A stretch of DNA of 64,000 bases from Monoglobus pectinilyticus. GTDB lineage: Bacteria; Bacillota; Clostridia; Monoglobales; Monoglobaceae. The notes beneath the pieces are model-generated. The model was not told the DNA's origin. It saw nothing but the letters and a program-made list of their open reading frames with translations, and made no database searches. This document shows, in pieces, positions 54,092 through 62,700 of this stretch. Position numbers and translations under genes: made by a program. The stretch covers positions 788,918 to 852,917 of the forward strand of contig NZ_CP020991.1 in NCBI RefSeq assembly GCF_002874775.1, given 5' to 3'. Position 1 is the stretch's first letter. Each line of letters begins with the position of its first letter.

Positions 54092-57000
54092 TTAGTAAAG
54101 CGTAACTCTGCTCTCTTCAAATAATTCATTATATACACGATGTATATTATCCCTGACTTGCGACGACCATCCATTAAATAACAACCCTGCTGTTATATCA
54201 TATGTAATTTTGGTATTATACGCCATATTATAATTACTTGCTATATCTGTTAAATCTTTATAAGTTTTATAATGACCATCATTTTCATAAAGAGTTATAT
54301 GATTACGGTTACTGTGTAAGTTTATATTATCAGATATTTTATTCATATTGTAACCCTGTTCATTAGGCCCGCCAGCATAAATTCCAAATGAATACTCAGG
54401 GGTTGTTAATAAATACTTAAAAATATCAAGAGTTTTGGCAAAACGATACGTTTTATTACTTGGATTTGACTTTGACTCATCATTAATATATCTTCCAGTA
54501 AAAATAGATGAATCATATTCCATTTGGAAACACAAATCCGTTCCTGAATTCTTATCATTATTAAACACTATATCCCTTATATACTGCATAAACTCAGGAT
54601 ATTCACTATCGCTTCTGCCGTCATTGCTGACCTCATAGTAAAAATATCCGGGCTGGATTACTATTACATCACATAGTTTTTTCCCGTCATAATTGTATGT
54701 ATTGGCAATATTACATACATTGTTTACACTAGTTATACTTCCGCCAGTATATGGCATCCAAATCATCTTTTTACTCTCTCCGTGAATCATGGATGAAGTG
54801 TTCCGCATTATTTTTGTATATTCAAAAGATGTATTATACGGTTCCGGATCCTCTTTGCCGTAATATAAACCGGCTATATCATTGTCGCTTCCTGATTTAG
54901 CAATAACATGTGACCGTACGCCCTCATAAATATTTCTGACTATTTCATCATATTTTAAAACATAATTATCTATATTTGTACCGTCCCAATTTCTAATCTG
55001 CCAGCCTGTATAATGCGGAGTTCCAATATATATTTTAGGCATTGTTTTCGGCTTTTGATAATTCGGAAGACTTCGGTATGCTGCTATCATATTATCATAT
55101 ACATTATTAACCCTGTCAATAGTTAAGTTTTTAACAAGCTCAAGCTGCCCGCTGCCTGAAAGATTGTCATAATTATCAAAAATAAATGGATCATTTCTTA
55201 AATCTCCTATGTTATTAACAGGCAGAAATACCCTGTCAAAATCCAGGTCTCTGATTGAAACTGAAAAATACACATCCTTATTAACCAGCAGCGGTAGATA
55301 TTTTTTAAAGAATTCAACCGAGTATTCAAACTTATTTCCTGAACTGTCATAGTACCTTGGAATTTGACCATCATAGAAACCATTTCCTCCGTAACCCGAA
55401 TCATAAAGAACTATATGCACGTCCTGTTTTTCTTTCGAGTCATCTATTACCGAAAGTATATAATCTGTCGCTTGATTTTGACCATATGTTTCATCTTCAG
55501 CGTATACTCCTATATAGTAATCAGAAGTTTTAAAATTAACTGTATCACCATTTTCAAGTTCCCTGGTTGAACCATTTTCATAAAGCGCTAGTTTCAAATT
55601 ATCAGCTTCAGTGGTTAACACAACACGGTTAGGAGTATTAACAGTGCCTTCATAATGGAACCAATCCACGTCGAGCTGACTGTCTATCACACCGGTACCG
55701 GATACTTGCTGAGTAAGCTTGCCCGCTGAATTTTTATTATTTTTAAAATTAATAAAATCATTACGGCGGGTAATTGGTGTAACCGCAGATGTTTCTGCAT
55801 CTCCGTTTAATGCTTTCTTGCCGGAAGGAGTATATGTACTGTTTTCATTTACATCTTTTTTCATTTCTTCAGGAGATACTCTTGTTATTATCAAATGATA
55901 ACCTACTTCGCTTCCTATATCCATCGATTTTTTATTTTTCTGTACCACGATATATGCTGTGTTTGATACTAAATTATTAGGAACAATCCATGAAGCAAAT
56001 GCCGAATTATTATATGCCTTTACATTATACGGATTTGTACAATCAGTCCTTTCATATGTTATGTTAAAGTCCTTTGAAACACCATCTGGATTATCACGAT
56101 AATTAAAATCTTTAAAATTAGTCTGAAAACTTATCGTATATGAGCCTACATATTCAGATTTGTCTACTTCAAGTGAGACAGATATTTTTTCACCCTGTGA
56201 AACCTCGATTGGATATGTATCTATATCAGAAGTTGTAGAAAATTTTGCGTCTATACCAGAAGTAGGCTTATTTGTTGTTCCAATTGCTTGTTCAATTTTA
56301 TTAAAATTAACAGCTGATTTGTCTCCGTATTCCTTATCATTTGCCCCCATCTGCCACTGATTTGATTCAAATTTTTCTGGATCGGTGGTTACAAACGCTT
56401 TAATTTTAAACTCTCCCCCTTGAGGGTCATACTCACCATTGCTACACACGACTCTGATAGAATAACTACCATCACTCTTAGCTAAAAAGGACGATGATGC
56501 TATATTATTAGTATTATTGTACGGATCTAAACAGCCTACCGAAGAGTCAAGATTGTTCGAAATAAAATATGGAACATATGCATATCCTGACGGCGGTTCT
56601 ACAACTGCAATTATCAGTGACCCCCTTTTTACATTTTTTATTGTAAACACCCTACTCAAAACATTTTTATTTAAAACTCCAGTTCCTGAATAAACGGTTG
56701 TTGTATTGTTTATTCCAAACTCACCTGAATTATCTTCTTCCATTTCTATTGACATACTGTTATCCGGAAGTGTTCCGTCATCAATAATTGTATAATTTGT
56801 ATTTGAAACCGACATATCAACCGAGTTTAACATATTTTGAGATACCCTTGTCGGAAGATTACCGGTTTCTTCAGTATAATATTCTGAAACCTCAAGTGTA
56901 TAATTTAAATCTGAACCATCTGAAGGCACGTTATAGACTCTGATAATATAATCGCCTGTTGTCATCAGCCTATTTTCAATCATAATATTCCCGTTTTTTG

Positions 57001-59713
57001 AGTAACCGCTTGCTATATGCAAACCATATTCATCTAATATTTCAAAACCACCATCAAAATTTTGAGGTATACCGAATAGTTTAATATCAATATTTGTTAA
57101 ACTATCTATTTCAAACTTATAATATTTTGAATTTTCATTTGATTTTAATATATCTGAAACAGGTACATTCAAAGTTAATTTTATTGCATCATTTATGTTA
57201 GTTCCCAAAGGATAGAGTTTTCTTTCTGAACTCCATACGCTAACGCCTCCGTTTTTAATTGCACGAACCTTAAAATTTTCATCATTTGGTTCAGATATTA
57301 AATAATTAACTTTTGTTTCAGCAGTGAATATAGGCTCTCTGTCTCCAATCTGTATCTCATACGAATCTGCTCCTGTTACAGGCTGCCATGACAACATTGT
57401 TGACTGCATATCTATGCTTAAAGCGGACTTCACATTTTTAGGGGCTTCACTGCCCCAATAGTATTCTACAGAATCAAGATATTCTCCATTCCATCCGCCC
57501 ATAAGTATAGTTTTATTTTTATAAAACACAGCTGAGTGACCAACTCTTGCTGCGTCCATGTCCGCAATACGCGTCCATATATTTGTGTTTGGATCGTATA
57601 CTTCAACAATATTATTGGGTACATCTGAAATAATACCATTATTTTCGGTTATAGGATCATGTCCGTCTTTGGTATACTGATTTGTTCCGCCAAAAACATA
57701 TATCTTTCCATCAATAACAGCAGATGCAGCATTATTATGATAATAATTTGTTGGCGCACATTCTTTTATTGAATTTTCTGATATATCATACTTATATGTG
57801 CTGGTTAAACATCCGTTTTCATTTGCACCTCCAAAAAGATAAATATCTCCATTTAGATATTCAGCACAGGCATACCCGCGACTTTCCGGCATTAAGCATC
57901 GAAAATCACTACTGCTTGTTGGCTTAGCAGATAAAACATCATTAGCATATCTGCCATCAGATGTTCCTCCAAAAAAGTAAACCTTACCCTCTGCTCCCAC
58001 TCCTGCAGCGGCACTGCGGTTAGCATAAATATAATAAGAACCTGTATTAGTTTTAATAGTATTATTAAAATAGCTATGTATATTATATGTCCATGTTGTA
58101 TCAAGATCTTTTTTTAATATACTTCTTCCACCGCATAACCGGATAGTACTGTCAATAAAAACAGGCGCTGCAAATATTCTGCCTTCACGCAAATAAGTAA
58201 CATCGCTCCATACTCCTAGATCAGGTTTATAAACAGCAATATTGTTCATAAAACCGGATTCATCGCAGCCTGCCAATCTATATATACTATTGTCATGGTT
58301 TATTATTTTACCGCCATATTCTTTTATTCCGGCGACTAATGTACCCTCATCAGGATTCAAAGGAGAATTCTCGTACGCTCCCAAAATATCCAATTTACCA
58401 TGAAAAAGCCCCGTCTCCGAAGTCTTACTACCGTTATTTAATGCGTCTTTTAATTGCTTTGAATCTAAACTCGGATTGATTATTTTAAGCAATGCCGCCG
58501 CACCTGCTACAAACGGTGTAGACATAGAAGTTCCATCCATATACATATAGTTATTTTCAGGTGCTAAGCTGTATATTGCTTTACCTGGAGCTGCAATATA
58601 ATCATGTCCATAATTACTAAAAGATGTTAAATCTCCTTCTTGATTTAACGCACATACAGAAATTACATTATCAAGGTCTGCGAAACCTGCTGGATATTCT
58701 TTTAGCTGAGTCCCATGATTTCCGGCAGCACATACAAATAACATTTTACTTCTTCTCATAACATCTTTTAGTGTTAAAAATTCATTATTACTTGCAAAAC
58801 TGCAATTAACAATAGATGCACCCATTTTCTCTGCGTATTTTATTCCTTTTATAGCGTCTGAAAGATCTCCGCCCTCTTTTCCCGCAATAAATTTCACAGG
58901 CAAAATTTTTACATTTTCATATGCTACCCCTTGCATTCCAACTCCATTTTTAGCGGCAGCAATAATACCTGCAACATGTGTTCCGTGACTATCTGTTTTT
59001 TCACCAGTTGAATCTGTTGTATTGTCATAAACAGTATTATCATTATTTAAAAAATCCCATCCAGCAATATCATCAACAAATCCGTTATTATCGTCATCTT
59101 TTTCAGTGTTCCCATATATTTCTTCTTGATTTTTAAATATATTATCTTTTAAATCTTCATGATATATATCAACACCAGTATCTAAAACTGCGACTATAGT
59201 TTCTGTTTTTGATATATTATCATTATACACCTTTTCCCATACATTTTCAACATTTATATTATACACCGGATTATTATATGCCCATTGTTTTGTAAAATTC
59301 GGGTCGTAATCAGTATTTGCAACATATAATTTATAATTTGGCTCCACATACTCAACACCTGGAATTTGTCTCATTTCATTTATTGTCTTTTCCAAATCCT
59401 CGGTTTCGACATGTAATTGTTTTAATATGCTTCCGTCCTCCTTATCAACACTTAACGTATCTATAAGTTCCACACTTGATACACTTTCAAGATTTTCTGA
59501 CATCATTAATTCAGGACTAACATCAGATTCATCTGCAAACATTCCAACAGGCGAATACTGTATTAAAACCTCATTTTCAGCATATTTTGCATCCTGCGGC
59601 ATTGAAAACATTTCTATATTTTCATTCTGCACGTTTCCTTCGGCAAAAATATTTATATGTACTATTCCAAGCAAAATGATTATTGCTATGAATAGTGAAA
59701 TTATTTTTCTCAA
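54092..59713 (-). CDS. Large exported subtilase with Kelch, PPC-type and C-terminal DUF4855 domains
   Basis: About 1873 residues. Signal peptide (KIISLFIAIIILLGIVHINI), propeptide with NEVLIQYSPV and VEYVEPNYKLYVANTDYDPN at about 50-140, and an S8 catalytic domain with Asp in VAVLDTGVDIYHEDL (about 183), His in DSHGTHVAGIIAA (about 248) and Ser in DGTSMSTPFVAGAAAL (about 402). Kelch repeats at about 470-790 (GKVYFFGGTSDGRYAND, GDIYLFGGANENGC, GKIYVFGGTNQYTKDG), a fibronectin-like module (PKNVKSALSIDMQ) and several PPC-like beta domains to about 1480. The last 400 residues are DUF4855-like (KIYIGTPHYTGW, AGLYYGKEDPEP, MIWMPYTGG, FQMEYDSSIFTGRY, GIYAGGPNEQGYN). The TTG at 59713 is preferred because GGAGGG is upstream; a GTG at 59728 includes it. 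It is 17 bases behind the RCC1 subtilase. Confidence 0.87.
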   Translation of the reverse strand: MRKIISLFIAIIILLGIVHINIFAEGNVQNENIEMFSMPQDAKYAENEVLIQYSPVGMFADESDVSPELMMSENLESVSSVELIDTLSVDKEDGSILKQLHVETEDLEKTINEMRQIPGVEYVEPNYKLYVANTDYDPNFTKQWAYNNPVYNINVENVWEKVYNDNISKTETIVAVLDTGVDIYHEDLKDNIFKNQEEIYGNTEKDDDNNGFVDDIAGWDFLNNDNTVYDNTTDSTGEKTDSHGTHVAGIIAAAKNGVGMQGVAYENVKILPVKFIAGKEGGDLSDAIKGIKYAEKMGASIVNCSFASNNEFLTLKDVMRRSKMLFVCAAGNHGTQLKEYPAGFADLDNVISVCALNQEGDLTSFSNYGHDYIAAPGKAIYSLAPENNYMYMDGTSMSTPFVAGAAALLKIINPSLDSKQLKDALNNGSKTSETGLFHGKLDILGAYENSPLNPDEGTLVAGIKEYGGKIINHDNSIYRLAGCDESGFMNNIAVYKPDLGVWSDVTYLREGRIFAAPVFIDSTIRLCGGRSILKKDLDTTWTYNIHSYFNNTIKTNTGSYYIYANRSAAAGVGAEGKVYFFGGTSDGRYANDVLSAKPTSSSDFRCLMPESRGYACAEYLNGDIYLFGGANENGCLTSTYKYDISENSIKECAPTNYYHNNAASAVIDGKIYVFGGTNQYTKDGHDPITENNGIISDVPNNIVEVYDPNTNIWTRIADMDAARVGHSAVFYKNKTILMGGWNGEYLDSVEYYWGSEAPKNVKSALSIDMQSTMLSWQPVTGADSYEIQIGDREPIFTAETKVNYLISEPNDENFKVRAIKNGGVSVWSSERKLYPLGTNINDAIKLTLNVPVSDILKSNENSKYYKFEIDSLTNIDIKLFGIPQNFDGGFEILDEYGLHIASGYSKNGNIMIENRLMTTGDYIIRVYNVPSDGSDLNYTLEVSEYYTEETGNLPTRVSQNMLNSVDMSVSNTNYTIIDDGTLPDNSMSIEMEEDNSGEFGINNTTTVYSGTGVLNKNVLSRVFTIKNVKRGSLIIAVVEPPSGYAYVPYFISNNLDSSVGCLDPYNNTNNIASSSFLAKSDGSYSIRVVCSNGEYDPQGGEFKIKAFVTTDPEKFESNQWQMGANDKEYGDKSAVNFNKIEQAIGTTNKPTSGIDAKFSTTSDIDTYPIEVSQGEKISVSLEVDKSEYVGSYTISFQTNFKDFNYRDNPDGVSKDFNITYERTDCTNPYNVKAYNNSAFASWIVPNNLVSNTAYIVVQKNKKSMDIGSEVGYHLIITRVSPEEMKKDVNENSTYTPSGKKALNGDAETSAVTPITRRNDFINFKNNKNSAGKLTQQVSGTGVIDSQLDVDWFHYEGTVNTPNRVVLTTEADNLKLALYENGSTRELENGDTVNFKTSDYYIGVYAEDETYGQNQATDYILSVIDDSKEKQDVHIVLYDSGYGGNGFYDGQIPRYYDSSGNKFEYSVEFFKKYLPLLVNKDVYFSVSIRDLDFDRVFLPVNNIGDLRNDPFIFDNYDNLSGSGQLELVKNLTIDRVNNVYDNMIAAYRSLPNYQKPKTMPKIYIGTPHYTGWQIRNWDGTNIDNYVLKYDEIVRNIYEGVRSHVIAKSGSDNDIAGLYYGKEDPEPYNTSFEYTKIMRNTSSMIHGESKKMIWMPYTGGSITSVNNVCNIANTYNYDGKKLCDVIVIQPGYFYYEVSNDGRSDSEYPEFMQYIRDIVFNNDKNSGTDLCFQMEYDSSIFTGRYINDESKSNPSNKTYRFAKTLDIFKYLLTTPEYSFGIYAGGPNEQGYNMNKISDNINLHSNRNHITLYENDGHYKTYKDLTDIASNYNMAYNTKITYDITAGLLFNGWSSQVRDNIHRVYNELFEESRVTLY

Positions 59714-59729
59714 AATAATACCCTCCACT

Positions 59730-62700
59730 TTATTCTATAATATTTGTTATTTTAATTTCAGTATTCCCGTCTTTAGCTGCTTTGAATTTTAAACAGTTAA
59801 TATAACCATTAAAATTGTTTGTTGCTGAATACCTAAAAGTAATTACACCTTTATCAACACTTTCAATTTTAATTGTTCCGTTTTGACAGCCAGGAAGAAT
59901 ATCTTGCTCATCTGTAATCCCAATTAAATCAACAATTTCAAAAATATCAGAATCAAATGTTATAGTATATAACATGTTGTTATTCTCATCATTTGAAATA
60001 ACAAATGATGATATATCACCCTTTTTCGCACTTATATAAACATCAGTACTGAGTGAAGAATCTTTTTCTATTATATAACTAAAACAAGTGCTAAATAATT
60101 CAGTGTTATCGCTTATTTCAGCAGACAAATTTATTTCTATATCATCACTGCAACGATCTGGCCGCTTAATAAAAGTTCCATCATCCAATATATAATCTGT
60201 ATTGCTGCTTTTCCAAACTATTTTGCTTCCATTGGGTGCGCTGCTTGGCAAAACCATACTTACTGCGATCGGAGATAAATATTGAGCCATATAACCATTT
60301 AACCATTTTGTATCATTTATCATATTTGATGTAACTTTTACCGGTATAGAAGAATATATCCCCAATTGCCCGGAATTATTTCTACCGAAAGAATATAGTT
60401 TTCCATCTCTGCCTATAGCTACTGAAAAGGCTCTTCCGCATGATGTCTGTTTTATGTTTTTTCCGTTTAATGTCGTTATTTCTTTTGGGTTTAATGTTGA
60501 ACCTGTTACAAAAAATCCCAGTTGTCCATCTGAACCATATCCCCAGCCATATACTGTTCCATCATTTTTTACGGCTAATGAACTGCTATCACCAGCAGAA
60601 ATATTTTTTATTCCTGTTATACCTTTTATTTTTGTTGGTATATTTCTGTTATTTTTATCTCCCAATCCTAACCTTCCGCTTCCGTTATTTCCCCATGAAT
60701 AGACGTTGCCAAAGTTAGTTAAACCAAGGCAGAAGTTTGTTCCTGCTGATATATCAGTAAAATATTCTCCGTTTTCCAGTTCTGCATTCAGTTTTACAGG
60801 TATATATTCATCATCCGTTGTTCCGTTTCCAATCTGTCCGTCTGTGTTTGCTCCCCATGAATACAGTCCGTCCTCGGCTAAAGCTACAACAAATGATTCT
60901 CCTGCGCTCACCTTTTTAAAAGTCTTCATTGACGTTATTTGTGTCGGTGTTAAATAATCATCTGTATTCCCTTGTCCTATTTGACCTTTATCGTTTTTGC
61001 CTACTCCCCAAATAGTTCCGTCATTCTTTAAAAATATGCTGAACTCTGTTCCGGCTGCTATTTGTTTTACATTAGAAATTCCGGTCATTTTAGACGCTTT
61101 CTTTACCTTTCCTCCCAACGTTCCCATTGGGTTATTCGTATTGCTTCCCCAGCACCACACGTCTCCGTTTTTATCCAGCACCAAATTATGATTTTTACCG
61201 CGGCTCACTTGGGTTGGATTTTCTATTCCCTCAATCACAGTCGGGTATGTTTTTGTTTCCATTTTATCCGAACCGTTTGCATAATAGCCTTCTCCCCAGG
61301 CGATTACTTGTCCGAGTTCATTTATTGCCAATGTCTGCGTACGGTATGAATCTACTTGTTTTACTGCATATGGATAATCTACTTCTACAGGACTTACTGT
61401 TATATTATTTTTCAAAGATTTACCGGCAGCCATATTTCCCCAACGGTATAACTCACCGTCTGCATTTGCTGCCAAACATGTTTCTCCTATATCAACTTCA
61501 GTTATGTCGCTTAAACCTTCTACAGCCTGATATGATTTATTCTGTGTATCAGCAACACTACCGCATTGATACACTTTTCCATCAGCCATATATGCAGTGG
61601 AATTGGCTCCGGCAAATATCTCTCCTGCAAAGAGCATTGTATCTGTTGGACTGCTGGTATATGTTGCACTGTTTGGCAATGTTATACCTAACTGATCATA
61701 TGTATTATCTCCGCACACAAAAAGCTTTCCGCTGTTAGTCAAAATAGCAGTATGATTATTTCCGCATGACACATCTTTTACATTATTCATAACAAACGCA
61801 GGCTGACTTTTATTTTCAGTATCCGAAGTTCCAAGCTGTCCCTTGTCATTTTTTCCTAATGCATATAAATTGGAATTTTCATCAATTATATACGATTGAT
61901 AATCCCCTGCGGCTATCTTTTTAGCATTTGAGAAAAGTCGTGTATAACTGCTGCCTGATATAGTGTCTAAAATAATTTGTCCATAAGTATTTTCTCCCCA
62001 CGCCATAACCTCGCCATTTTTTGAAAGTGCAATTACGTGTTCTAATCCTGCCGCTACATCAATTACTGCGATTGCAATCAATATAGGAACATTTTTATCA
62101 ATATTAGTATTGTCATGTAATTGATATTTGTCATTTCTACCCCATCCGTATACCTTATTATCTTCTGTCAGAACAAATGAAGTATCCGCACATGTTTCAG
62201 CTTTCACTATTTTTTTACTTCCCCAAGGCCCATGGACTTCAGCAAAATCTTCACGCGATACATTATCACTCGTTCCCAATTGTCCGTATGTATTATCGCC
62301 TTTTGTAAATAACTTACCATCTTTATCAACATATAATATATGATTAGAACCACTGCTTATATTTTTATGCTCCAAATCACCGTAATAATTATTTATAGGA
62401 CTGTTTGATGATACTGTAGAACCGTTTCCAAACTGTCCATATGAATTATCTCCCCAACGCCATACGTTACCATTTGCATCCAATGCTACGATATGATTAT
62501 TTCCGGCTGCTATCTGAGTTATATTAGTCATACCTTTTACGGCGTAAGGCTCGTACCTTTTATTGTGAGTTCCGTCTCCGATTTGTCCGCGGAGATTGTA
62601 TCCCCAGGTCATAACAGTTCCGTCTTCTAAAAGAACTATACTATGTTCTTTGCCGCATTTAACATCTTTTGCATTATATATATCTATATATCCTTTGCCG

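Larger units (their letters stand above)
51223..54120. repeat. Tandem duplication with a 1449-bp period
   Basis: The stops (51223 and 52672) and starts (52620 and 54069) of the two genes are both offset by 1449 bases, and coding and ribosome-site sequences are nearly identical. Nucleotide differences cluster between about 51815-51915 and 53265-53365 (the patch before GVRPAFYLD). Elsewhere only scattered single-base changes are seen, consistent with a recent duplication or ongoing gene conversion. Confidence 0.9.
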
